A stretch of 64,000 bases of DNA from Synchiropus splendidus. Lineage: Eukaryota > Chordata > Actinopteri > Syngnathiformes > Callionymidae. This document shows, piece after piece, positions 34,501 to 47,392 of the stretch. How positions within the stretch are numbered: the stretch's first letter is position 1; the number at the start of each line of letters is the position of its first letter. The DNA is taken from NCBI RefSeq assembly GCF_027744825.2, contig NC_071336.1, positions 18,632,501 to 18,696,500 on the forward strand, given 5' to 3'. The notes below the pieces were generated by a model. It worked only from the letters and a program-made list of their open reading frames with translations, was not told where the DNA came from and did not search any database. Both the position numbers and the translations under genes were made by a program.

Positions 34501-37500
34501 TGTTTCACAGCCCTAGATTCCCCGTCACGACACTTCAGGAAACATGCAATTACTGTAATAGATGTGGAAACAGAGCACGAGCCGCACACTCCTTGTGTTG
34601 CACTGGCTTAAAAGCAGCAGTGCGGTGCTTGATGTGACAGCAACGTCACAATGTTTGGTTTGCTGGAAGGCATCAAGATGGTCACTCAGGAATGTTCATT
34701 GGAGGATTTAATTGGAGGACGCTCTGAGAGACAAGGTTGGAAAATAGTGGGGGGTGACCATGCTTGATCAATGCGGGCCACCGCTTCAGGTCTCCAGTCA
34801 GAGATTGGTCAGCGCCTGCTTCTTCCGCTCACCTTGGCAGCTGAAATCAAAGCATCAGCTTCAGACACAGAGTGGTGACCCACACGTGTGAGGCTGAGGT
34901 TCCCTCTGTATCTGAGCTCGAACAAATGGGTTAGAGCAGCGGTACAAACGCAACAGCCCCAGTGGCCAATGTATTTTATGTGTGTATGAATTGGCGCAGG
35001 AAATGAAAACCGAATGCTTAACAGAATATTAATCTGTCTTTTCTTTATTGGAGGCTAATATCTACATCCATCCCTGGTTAAATAAACCATTTGTACTCCT
35101 TCACCACTGACTCGACTCCATGAAATATTTTTATTCAGAATAAATAGATTGTTCACTGACTTTTCACTGAGGGTTTGGCTTTTTCTAAATATCTAGATTC
35201 ACTGCAGACATTTATAATCAGCGCTTTTGTGGTGTGACAATTCTATTCATATATCATATTATACTGCTGATGCTATTTGATAGTATTGATCATTGCGATT
35301 TTATTTATTTTTCCTAAAAACAATAGTTGAATCTTAACAGTATATATAGAAAAAATAATCAATGCTCAAAAGTGTACAACACCTTCACTTGTTCGCAGTG
35401 GAAAGTGTAGCACATTTCACATAAAATGCCTCTGAAAGTGTGAACTGGCTAAGCTCCATTTCTCAACCTTTCAGGCGTACGCACGGTCACGTGGCCAGGA
35501 TCTGAACTGAAAAAGCATGTCCAACATCCTGTCTCCAAATAAATAGCTATATTTTAAGATAATCTCATTTAGTTTTCATAGCCTTTCTAGGTAGAAATGT
35601 TTACTTTTATACCATCAACAATCTGTGTATAGAACTCTAGAAAGAGTATTATTCACTCTAAATACACTCAGCATTTTGCATGAAATAAGTAGATGCAACA
35701 TCCCAAACACAGGTCACATGGTTTTAATTCAGCATCTACAACCTCACAGGAAGGATACCGAGCAGCGGCTAACAGAACACATCGACATGTTAGTAACTAT
35801 GTGGGTCCTTGTTAGACATTTGACACAAGTTCCTGTTTGATTCAGGTTTGAAACATTTGCCTTAAATATTAAACTTGTGTTTGGCTCCTCTGTTGAGCAA
35901 ACATTTTTTTTAAGCTCAGGGCGAATATAACTTGACATCATACATTGAAACTGGAAAGATAATAAATCTACTCTAAGGAAAAGCATCTATATTTAATATG
36001 GATTTGTACAGGATCTGTGATTTGATTTTCCACAGCTGCCGTGATTGTAATTCCTCACCAAACCACAAAAACTATCAATCTAAAAGAGACTATTAAAGAT
36101 GTCATGTGGAAGCTTGCTTGTAGAAATGGAAGGGAATGACAAAGTACATCTGTTAGATCGCCAGCATGTAGCATCCCATTCCTGCCCCTCACTGTACACA
36201 TCTTCAAAGTATCTATATAGCGTTTAAATAGAGAGGAAGCAGCCAAGTGGGATGGCAACGACATTGTTTCTCCTGTATAATTATGTTTGTCCACACTTGC
36301 TCATGGGCTTCTTCATCAGCTGTCATGCTGGATGTTTAAAAGAATAATATCCATGCAATGTTTAAGAGACCATATTGAAGAAAACAGTGGGAGTTTCAAT
36401 AGTTTCATCTGCTCACCCACTGGAGAAATTCTCATGTCGATCGAAAGCTAACGTGTAATGATTCGTGAGTAATAATGAAATAATATACAACGCAGCAACT
36501 GCCGAACAGTAATTGGCATTTGACCGTTAAATGTCGAACTTTATTTTTACATTGGTTTGCAGCCACTGAATAGAGGTCACATGGTCCTTTATCTACACCA
36601 GGCTACACACAGAGTAAGATAAGAGTGAGCGATGGAGCGCTAGAGCTGTATTACAGATGTCCATATGTAAATACATTGAATATTCCAACAGAGCCAAACC
36701 AATGTGTGATCGTTGATCTCCTTCTTCGTATACTCAAGCTAGTGCTTTAAATGTCAATGTATCCAATAGGGATCTGTTTCAATGGTCAGAATGATTGATT
36801 TTCTTTCATTCTTGCTCTCAGACGACTGCCAGAGGCTTTTATCTCCATCTGCTGCTTAGGCCTTTACCTCCCCTGGTTGATTCAATAATAAAAAGGCTGT
36901 AACGTCGCCTCTCCCCCTCAGACACATCAACAAACACAAATGGAGGATTAAGCAGACCTGCACCTGGCTTCTGTTCTTACACCCCCATATGAGCGTCTGA
37001 ACTGGACCTCAGGTTGGGCGCTCAGTAACCGACCTCACTCATTCGTATCAACAGAGCTTGTGTACTAGCTCCTGCACATCAAAGCTCATTTCTCTTCACA
37101 TCAATTCAACTAAAAAAGAAAAGGATGTAGTGATATTTCAAGTGAACTCAAGCTTGTGACTCCAGCTTTAACTTTTGTAGAGTAAAAGGCCCGAAAGAAA
37201 ATGCATGAATAATGAGCAAATAAAATATTTGTGCGCAGTAAGATGTTGTTTGCTCATTCCTCCCTTGACAGTCTTTTGTAAACCAGCCTCTGGTCAGCGC
37301 TTTCGACGGAAGCAAAAGCATTTTCCAACAAAACACTGCAGCTTGTAAGATACAGAGCTGTATCCTGAGCCTTATAGGAACAGTTTCAATAGTACGTTTC
37401 GTGCACACGCTAGCCTTGTAGCGAGTTAGCGCCTCCAGTATATCACAGTACAGATGAGCTGCAGTGACTTGGAAGGTAACTGAATGTAAGTATTCTGATA

Positions 37501-40500
37501 GGAGGTTCAATCTTTGTTTGTATGACATACTATACCATTCAGATGTGCATTTAATCTGAACCACAGTACTTAATTTACTGGTCATGTCAGATGGGGTAAA
37601 TATGCACTCTGACACAAGAGACACGGAGTTTTAAATTATGTAGGCCACATTTGAGGAGAGCCAGAATTCTCAGATTGCATTCTGTTGCTCATCTAGTATC
37701 TTATAAAGACATTATGGTGGTACATAAATGCATCTTCAGTTCGCCACCACTTACAATGACACCACAATATTTTCAATCAATGGAAGTATATTACAATTCC
37801 TTTACATAACCTTCTTTTACAAATCTCGACCTTAACATCGGCGTCTCTTTTTTAATATATTTTATTGTGTTACTTAAATGAAAACAACCCTCTAGACTCT
37901 CTATGTTCAGGTGTAGACATGCTGTGCCTGGTGTGTGGGGGTAATACAATAGACATGATCCATCAGGCTGAACATTGCTGGCGTGCGCTGCTCTCGTAAC
38001 TGATAACAGCATGTCATCTGGCGGTGGTTTTGCAGGTCGGTGTGTGGCTGCGCACCTGAACACCCTGTCGACGTCATCACCAGCATGAGTCACGTCTCAC
38101 TCTTGTCATGACTTTCCCTTAATCCCTTCCCCCTTATGTATCCGTGTGTAGCTCCCTTTCATCTTTCATATAGGTGCTTGTGATGGTGCTTTTACAAACA
38201 GTCCTGCTGCTCTCAAACTGTGAGTGCTGCTGTAATAAGCTGAAAGTGGGACACACGCAGACTTCAAAAACAAGGTTGTTTGTTAGTGAAAACAGCAAAG
38301 TATCATGACCTCATTACACAGCCTCGCTTTTCTATTCACTCTGTGGCATCATAGCTCCCAGAAATAGATTTTCTCATTCCAGGTTCCTCTGTAGTCTGCC
38401 AGCCTGCCCCACTGACAGCTGCCAAGTCACATAACTAAGCTTCCTGAGGCCGGACCCACAGAGAGAACAAGACACAGGGTGATAAATGCCAGTGAAGTGT
38501 GGATCTCTCTCAATCTGTGACACGCTCAGGTGGCTCTGTGATGACAGAGGTGGCAGATCCAAAACAAGGCCAGTTGATATCGCTGCCCACTCTTCAGTAA
38601 AGGCTGACATCTGTGTGCCATGTGTCAGTTTAGGCCAAGCTCCTGTGTACTGAATACAGATAAGACAGTAGGACCCAGCGGCCTTTTAGAATTTGACCAC
38701 AAAACTGCTCATATCATATCCATCATATTGTCCTTGCTAAATACTACCATCCTGCTCATATAATACACACTAGAGAAAATAGAAAACATATATGGCTACA
38801 ATGTCCATGCCACGGGTGGGCAACTAAATTTCCATAGTGGCCACATAATGTGCTACAACTGTCGTGAGGGTCTTAAATTTAACTTCCATTTTGTTACTAT
38901 AACCACGGATAAATGACATGGTAATATGTTTGATCGTTTTCATTTCATTTACATAAGGAGTCTCAATATAGGTCATGCATATTGGAATATCTAATTTAAA
39001 TGGTCAGTGTCTTGGTTATGTTCTGTGGCATACTTGGGCAAATTGCTGCCCTTTGCCTGTATTTATCTTATTCTACAAATGTTTTGGATTTATGAATCAG
39101 CACTGTTTGTTTCTAAATGTTCAGCACTTAGCATTTACTTTTCTTTTCTCTTTTTTTACCCTATTTATTTTCAACACCATTTCATGCAAGGACTATATTA
39201 TATTCATTTTTTATGAACATATTTACTTTTTTTCTCATGTTCTTTACATTGAAATATTGTTGCACTCTTAAGAGGAGTAATGCTCATTTTTATGATTTCA
39301 AATTAACTATTACTAGCTACGTTGGAAGGAAAACAGACATAAAGTGTTGGGGTAGCAAATGTATTATTTAGAAATACCTCAAATATCTTTAGAGTACAAA
39401 ATGTAAAGGATGATGAAAAAGTCCAATTTCTTTTGACCTCACAAGGGCCACGCAAATGGGCCCGACAGTGGGTTACACTGCACAATCCTGCTCAGTGCAA
39501 CTTGGCTGTTAGAAACAGAACATTTAATACCATTATTATAGCAAAGATAGCAACCATAAATACTCACCCAAACGTCCACACACTACACACCACTATAAGA
39601 CATATCACTGCAACCATCACTACAACGCAAGTGTCACTCCTGTTTATTCAATCCATAGGAGGCGATTCCGTGGCCGGCCTTTGGTGTCCAATAAGTGATT
39701 TTGTCTGTGTGTGTCAAAGCATCTATACCGGTTACAACTGCAGTGTCTGTGTGCGTGTCTTTCAGTGTGACCTCAGCTGCTGCTGTCGCGCCACTGTGTG
39801 GGTCTCCAGTGTTTTATTTTCATTGATTTCCCATAACAAAGTCCTCATACAATACAAATTATTTTATTTACAATACATGACATCACTGCTTTCACTCATT
39901 AAAGTTTTGAGCAACCGCTGGAATAAAAAATAAAAAATAAAAACACCATGAACATTACTATTATGAAATGCATCTGAGGTCAAAAATGAAACAATTGCCA
40001 TCATATTTTGTGTTGTGAACCATTCAAGGTGACCTGCTGTCTCGGCTCCTCACATGTCGAAAACTCCTGAGATTGTATGAGTAATAAACATGACGGTCCT
40101 CATATTAGTAGTTGGTGTGGTAGCAGTACCTCTTCTATTTGACAGCACTTAAAACTAAGAAGAATGCATTACATCTGCTACTACTACTCCTAGAAATAAT
40201 AACTAGTGCCACTGTAAAAGTATTCATGACATTTATTGCTATTATTTCATGTTTTTCTACGTCACTATCATTACATTGCATATTATCATTTTTTGTTTTT
40301 TGTTTTTTTTTCAGTGAAGAAAAAAATATATATAATAATTTTGTCCTGCATATGCCAATATTTTGTTCCTTTCATCAGCTTGACTGATAATTTGAGGCCA
40401 TGCATCACAGCAGGAAACAGATGGAGTCAGAAACAATCAGCATGAGCCACAGTACATTTCCTTTACCGCAGAATTTTGGTGGAGATTAGCTCAGAATCCC

Positions 40501-41689
40501 TCCCTATGTCTAATCCCTTTTCATTAATTCTATCTCATGATAAAAAAAAAATACAGCTGATTCAATATTGATCGATGATACAGTGTTTTGTCTTCCAATC
40601 TCCCAACTCAAGGGTTTCCACTTGTGTAAATGTCTGTTGGTGTTGTTTTTGGAATCTCGATTGTTGTCTGATGGTCTGTTTTGTATGTGCTTTTATTCTG
40701 TTGTTGTGTTTCCTGCATGTTCTCCCTTTGATTTGATTGACAGGTAATGACACCCAGCTGGAACCAATCACCTGTGAGCCTTAATAAGCTTCCTGGTTCC
40801 ACTCTGTGGTGTCAGATCATCCATGCTCCTACGCTGGTAGTGTTGGCTTTCCTTGAACTCCTTGTGTTCTCTGGAGTTTTATTTATTTTTTTTTTTTTTT
40901 AACCTTCTTATTCTCTGATACCAGTTGTAAGTGTTGAGTTTTTCCACTGCATGCATTTTCTAATCTTTGTCTAGTGTGTGTGAGAGTTGTTGTTCTACCA
41001 GTGTTTGATTCTGCTGGGGTTTGTGTTCTCCTTTTGCCATATTTGTTGCAAACATCTGGTTTGTTTCTTCTCCTCCACGTCTGTATTTATTTTTTTTTTG
41101 TATAATTATATTGATCTTTGGGTTCAGTACTTCTGGTTACTGTAATGTTGGCTTGTCGAAAATGAGGCCTGTGAGCAGTCATGTAACCATATGGTTCATG
41201 TTGTATCATTTCATGATGTCCCCCTTATCATGTGATCTACATTTGAGCTCTTACTGAAGATAATATTGGCTTAAGTCTACTCGCATGACTCTGGAAATCA
41301 AAAACTAAAGCTGACAATCTCTCTGGGAAAAGAATAGGACCTTTTAGGAAGGGCAGAAATGATCAGAACTATTCAATTCTGCTCCTGGGAGAGTTGTTTA
41401 ATGTCTACTTGAAATAAACTTCTGAATCTCTGTGTTCTTGACTATTCACGATTATGTCCACAGGAAATAGAATACAGACGTTTCTCAAGTGTCTCAGAAT
41501 AAATCCAATTATAGCTAAGAGTTCCTATGAACTATCCATCACATATTGTGGTGTCATTTGAAGCAGAGGGTGGGTTATGTTACGCTAAACCAGGTGGCTC
41601 ACACTCACTTAACGCACGCAGTCTAACATGCCACCAACAAATTTCATATTATTGAGATTTTAGTGGTAATGCAAGTCTTTTAAGTGTAT

Positions 41690-41785
41690 ACATTTTTGTT
41701 ATTTTCATGATTATGTTGTTCCATTGTCTGTCTTGTCTGCTGCTGTAACAGACTGCATTTCCCCAGAATAAAGAATCTAATCTAA
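41690..41785 (+). mobile_element. LINE 3' tail
   Basis: GACTGCATTTCCCCAGAATA and the following AAGAATCTAATCTAATT are the hallmark of a teleost LINE 3' end, normally 'TTTCCCCNNNGGGATNAATAAAG' and a short tandem tail. It is 5'-truncated and non-coding. Confidence 0.6.
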
Positions 41786-42463
41786 TTTGCTCTGGAAATA
41801 TTGGAGTCCATTTTCTGTAGAACACATGTCTGGATAATGTCTAAATACACCACTTGCACTCCTTATCACCGACTCAATATGAGCAGACTGTCTTCAAAGA
41901 TCTTGTGGGCAACATAGCATGGCTTTGCATCTCGGGGTTTGGCCTCTTTGAGCCTGACCCCGGGGCATGAATCTGTTGGCCCCAGCATTTGAACACCAGC
42001 ACAGGAGCCACTGTTTTCAGCCCTTCCTTTGTTTGACAGTCTTGTGAGCGAAGGACCTGGCTAATATTGGGACGTCCATGTCTGACTCGGTCATCGACAA
42101 TTCTATTCTGATCAAATATAATTACAGCTGGTGCCAAAGGACACAGGCCAGCGGAGCTTGCTGTCTGTGTTTGAGTAGTTTGCTGCTGATTTTAATCCTT
42201 TAAGTACACACAAAGCCTTGGATAAGCTAAACAAGACTCGAGGGAGAGCATGACTCAAACATGCAGGCAGGAAAAGTGCTTTCAGACGACGAAACTTTAC
42301 AGCTCTTAATCTCCTCAATGTGATTTAGCCTTTGATTATCTGTAGGCAGAAGGTGATTCAATTGTGTTGAGGAAAAGCCTGAGTGAATTGCTCGCTGTAA
42401 ATCCAGTTTTAATATCACAGTGAGCTGTATTCAAGGTAGTTGTTCTCCTTTTCTAACATAACA

Positions 42464-42507
42464 GCGACAGATATCGGCTGCAGGAGCGACAGATATCGGC
42501 TGCAGGA
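42464..42507. repeat. 22-bp perfect tandem duplication
   Basis: Two identical adjacent units (42464-42485 and 42486-42507), each starting GCGACAGATATCGG and ending CTGCAGGA. Perfect identity suggests a recent duplication, perhaps polymorphic. Confidence 0.9.
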
Positions 42508-42698
42508 GGATATCATGGCTGGTATCTGTGCTGATGGTGAATAGTGCCAGTGTACTACAGTTGTATGCAGCTCTCCTTTCTGCCCCACTAAACTAGGCTT
42601 CCTTGAAGTCAAGTTGTCCCATAATCGACTTTTGTTTTCACACAAACACACCAATTGAAGTCTTGCTTTTGTGATGTGAGCACCGTCATTGGTCACAC

Positions 42699-42712
42699 GG
42701 CCCCCTGGTGGA
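42699..42712 (-). promoter_or_regulatory. CTCF-like motif, reverse orientation
   Basis: On the minus strand TCCACCAGGGGGCC carries the strict CTCF core CCACCAGGGGGC. It faces the forward motif at 26739 across 16 kb of gene-free DNA. Binding cannot be judged from sequence alone. Confidence 0.55.
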
Positions 42713-45700
42713 GGTCAGATGGATGAGATGGTTTTAAAAAATGCTAGCTACTATTGTTAACTGCTCAGAGGAAATGCTGCCCCAGGAGGGGCCCGGTCGG
42801 TGCCATCATCAGAAAACTTTTTCTATTGGGAATGCTCTCTGTCATTGGCTAACAGCCAGTTTGGCACCATGGAGCATGGTGACATGACGGCACAGAAAAC
42901 CGTTATTGGCCAAATTATTGCGTTAGTCCAAGTTCAAACTTTTAAAAAGTGTGCAAAGTAGTAATAGCTCGACTAAGTCTGCATGTAGCTGTTTAGCTTG
43001 AGTATGACAAGACTGGGTGATGTGCAGCAGCTCAAGATTCAGCTACACAACGGAAGTCAACAAACTGCTGCTTAGAAGTGAAGATGATCTAATATTATAT
43101 ACAATCGAGAATTGGCTGTGCAACTCTGTCACTTGTGGTCACTTGCGAATATGCTGATCTGTAGACATGAAGATCCTGCACTCATGTTTGACATGATTTA
43201 TCGGTTTAAGGAGACATTGCCACCACATTGCATGGTTGCTAAGTTCTTCGGGGTTCACACACACACACGTCAATGAGGTAAAGCGATAGTGTGCTTTTGT
43301 TACTCCACATCGATCATTCTTGCAATACAAAGAAAACAGACTCTCCTCTGACTCATTTTATTCAGAAACCAGCAAGTTCCAACCCAGAAATTTGTCAAAG
43401 GAAGAGCATCAACAATGTAGACGACTTCATGATGCCGTTGAACGGTCGCGCCAACACATTGATCCTTCAGTTAAACTGCCTGATTGGTCGGTACGATTGC
43501 TGTGTACAAAGTTCAATTTACCAGTCTGAAATGTCTCATTGTGTCTTCTTCCACTAGTATTTCTGTATGTAAACTGTGAGGACGTGTTGCACTTGGACTC
43601 AACAGCTTAATCAAGCTCTTGCCTTAGTCAAGCTACTGCAACTGTTGTCAGTGTTGGTGAGCTGCAGCTTCTCAATGCCCTGAAAGTCCAAGTCAAGGTT
43701 TCAAAAAAGAAAGGGAGCAAGGAGATACATACAGTACAGTGCTGATCCTGCTTCCTCACTGACAGAGAGGTGACTTACTGTCCCAGTAAAAAGGTTGACA
43801 TCTCCAATATGGTTGCAAATACTAACTGAAGTTGCCAATATTGTTAATGTTGTCAGGACTTAGTACTAAGATTTGTTTGTAAAACATTGCATTATGGCAT
43901 TTCCTTGGTTGGAGTCTTGCATCAAAGAATGGGTTGTGCTCATTCTGCGGCCCAGAATGCCTGATGGCTGCCTGCTTCATGCGTCCTCTCTGGTTCCGTG
44001 CGTGTTGCCTCCGCTCCTCATGGTCCATCTGTTAGCACAAAGGAGGTAACCAGGTTTTTTTTTTTTAGAGAGCCAATTTTGCGTCCGTCCATCTGGCGAC
44101 AAGCCAATAAAGATAATGGCCACAGGCACAGATAGCCTGTCAATCTGCCCTGTGGTTTGTTCTTGGATCGATGAGGTTCTCATCCGGAGGCGTGAGAAAA
44201 TCGGAAGGTGCAGCACGCTGGTGCGCCCGATCAGGAAACAGTGGCCATTTGGATTTAATGTAGAAAAATGCCATTTAGTCACTTCCTAGACAGGGCAGCC
44301 AAGAAGAACCTCAATGAGATTTCCTTAGCTCTCGACATGAAACCGTCATTTGCACTGATCAATTTTAACGACTGCCATGCTGAAATTGGGATTCTGCCTC
44401 ACCATTCTGGTCCTTGACTGCCGCACACCATTTCCCGTTCTGTGCTCCATTATCTTGTGCCATTCACCACCCGGTCTCACGTAGGGGGATCTGATTCTTG
44501 TCAAATGTCTCCCTCCAACACCAAATCTCTTAGCAACGCCTGTCATGTCATGGCAACTGAAATAAAGGTGACGTGCAAATGTGCCGTGTATCCACTGGTG
44601 AAGAATTTCAAGAGGAGTGACCCAAATAAAGAAGATAACATCGATCGGTACCTCTGTGCATACTGTATAATGGTTAAGGCTCTTCAAAAACACAGCCCAT
44701 CAGTGAAGGCCTGGTGATGCTGTTTTGTCTTGTGCTTCATGAGGAACAGCTTGATGTTTAATTTCACAGTGCCTTGTCTAATGGAATGTTGTCACATCAA
44801 GATGAGTGGAGTCATTTTAATTGCACATTTACTCCAGGCCTCACCCTACACCTGCCACATAACAGCTCGTGTACACTCCGACCTTTGAGGATCTTCTAAT
44901 CTTCTCCATTATGGACGACGATGCTGTAAATTCTGTCAGAAGGCCGCTAAGCTACTGGTGGACATTTTAGGTCATAAAATACATGTCTGTCACATGTTTT
45001 TTTTCCCCATTATATCCACTGAATGACACCTAAAATTCAAGTTTGAAAATCAATTTTTACTACACATTTATACCCAGAAAAATATGAACCGACCCGCAGT
45101 CGTAGAGCTGTTTGCATGTTCCTGGACTGCACTGAACAGTGACTCCAAAACGGAAACAGGCAGCTGGTGAGTTGCGTAAGGGTTTATTTAGATGTCTTGA
45201 GATATTCCCACTTTTCTAATGTGTGACATCAAAGTAGTGTCCTGGCTGTTCTGTTATGTATAGAACAGTCGCCGTACAATATAGTTTTCCCTCTGGACCC
45301 TGAGCACGTTCTTTGCTCTGTTACAAGGAATGGAATCTTGATAAATGTCCATTGTGGTGTTACCCAGAGTCCTTGGTTCCTCGTCCTTTCTCACCGCAAG
45401 ACCCCAACTTGCGTCTGGTGGATGAGATGTGATATGAAGCACTACAGTCAGGTTTATGAACAGGATCAAAACCAGCTACACATAAATGCCGAACAGATCA
45501 GCCCTGAAACCTCAGCAGGGTCATTCATCTGAATTCCTCTGGAAAATCAATTTGACTGTGTTACTCTGCCTGGTCTTTGCCAGATGCTCTGGAAGCATGG
45601 GGAACTGAACCTGGTCACACAGTCTATGCAGTCCATATATGGCGACTGTCAAAGTCTTGGTCATTACCAGCGATCGGCCACGCTTGTTTCCATTTAACAC

Positions 45701-45839
45701 TCTGTTAAGGTTACCCTTTCATTTTTATTGACGTTGCCTGAGCAAGGTGGGGTTTTGGTTTGGTGACCTCCAGATACGACTTGCTGATAATGTGATGCTG
45801 TTGATGCTAACATAGTGAGAGCACCAATTGTCACCTGAA

Positions 45840-46255
45840 CAGTTCAACCAAGTGGAGTGGTCAGGATGAGGATCAGTGCCTCATGTGCCTGTGCTGGCCA
45901 TGTTGGCGACGAGATCCTTCATAAGTGGAGAAGTATCTTTAGATTCTTGGTCATGAGTCAGGGAAAGATAGATGCAGTGCTGAATGTAGAGCTCAGCCAA
46001 AAGGCAAACCTCTCGGTTTATTGATATTGATGTACGCTCCCCTGCTCCACCCCCATCTGTAGCGACAGTCACTCTGGGGTATCTGGTCTCTCTCTCTCTC
46101 AGTCAGCACTTCCGCATTGACAGAAACCAGTTGAGGCAACTAAGGCTACTTCTACGGATGTCTCATCTTCCCTGGTGAGGTGCTCAGGTCATGTCCAACT
46201 GGGAGGAGGCCATGGAGCAGGCCCAGGACATGGGTGACAGATTTACCTCACATGA
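45840..46255 (+). mobile_element. Degraded LINE reverse transcriptase/3' region
   Basis: Several blocks match, in order, the 3' half of a common teleost LINE: GGAGAAGTATCTTTAGATTC with TCATGAGTCAGGGAAAGAT; CTCAGCCAAAAGGCAAACCT then CTCGGTTTATTGAT; ATGTCTCATCTTCCCTGGTG; and CATGTCCAACTGGGAGGAGG with CCAGGACATGGG. The order and strand are conserved, but substitutions and stops have destroyed the frame. The family (Rex1/L2-like or similar) is not settled. Confidence 0.75.
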
Positions 46256-47331
46256 TCCTAATGCATGAGCTGAGGGCTAATACAGTTTTATTGTTCCCTT
46301 TCATCTTAACAAGGACACTTATTTTGCATTATTGCAGTTTTCTGTTTGAAAATGCTTTTTAAAAGAGGCTTTTCATCATAGGCTGTTTTGTGCTGCGCTC
46401 ACTGTGTCAAAGGCACAGGCAAATTCTTATCATACGTTCACTGCTGTAGGCAAAACTCCAATTTAATTGTTCTTGCTATTTGGAGATACTGACATAGAAA
46501 ATGATTTTTGTCCACTTTTATAATTTGTTCATGCACTTGGCCTGACTTGCATCCACTCTGGGCACTGAAGACTTCTATTATTGTCGTGCAGCATTATTCA
46601 GTCGACGTGTTTTCATTTGATCATCTGATCATTCATCTGATCCCTGTCAACTCACATCCTCTGCTGCTGTGACACTGAATAACTGAAGGTTAGAGCCCTT
46701 GATTTCATGTCCGTGTGGCTATTTGGCCTCTGACCTGCTTGTCTTTCTGAGTATTTGACGTTTCCTGATTTGGGTTTTATGAACAAGTCATTGCGCCCAC
46801 TGAAGTTTGGAGATGAAATCTTTTCATTTGGTCCTGAGTTTGCATCAGAGTCGAAATATTTTCTTCCGAATACAAATGCAGGAGACGTGGCTGTGCCACT
46901 GTGCGGGGAAGCTGTCATGCTTCTGAGAGTGTCGGGGAGGATGGCATCCATCCTCATCTTGGGAGATACTTGCCTGAGGAGACATCAGCCGGTGACCAGA
47001 GAAACATTTCCTTATTGATGTTTCACTGGAAGAGCCATGCTGTCCGGTGTGATGGAAAATGTGTGTGTAGATGGATCCGATTTTTCTTTTCCTTGGAATC
47101 ACTGCCTAATAGCCTGATGTTGTGGATCCACGTAAATCAACTGGTAAATCTAGAACTTCATCTTACGGCTCATCTAATTTTTCACCACTGTCTCCGATAT
47201 CGCTGCTGATGCAGCACTAATCCACATCATGCTCCATCACACCCCCACTGCTGAACTGCCAAGATTACTCTGATGTGAAGCTTTCTGTCCACTGACGCAG
47301 TGTTGCACCATGTGCTTTTGCTTCACCTGAC

Positions 47332-47334
<3 letters not shown>

Positions 47335-47390
<56 letters not shown>
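47335..47390. repeat. (AT)28 microsatellite
   Basis: An uninterrupted AT dinucleotide tract of 56 bp. Such tracts are highly mutable and self-complementary, so the assembled length may be inexact. Confidence 0.95.

Positions 47391-47392
<2 letters not shown>

Noticed and set aside
37148..37624. 158-codon minus-strand open frame
   Set aside because: No domain, signal peptide or family resemblance, no promoter or splice context; expected by chance in 64 kb.
39433..39933. 166-codon plus-strand open frame
   Set aside because: Low-complexity Ile/Thr-rich and Cys/Val-rich peptide, nothing recognised, AT-rich DNA around it; treated as chance.
47335..47390. Origin or AT-rich regulatory element
   Set aside because: It is a plain dinucleotide microsatellite.
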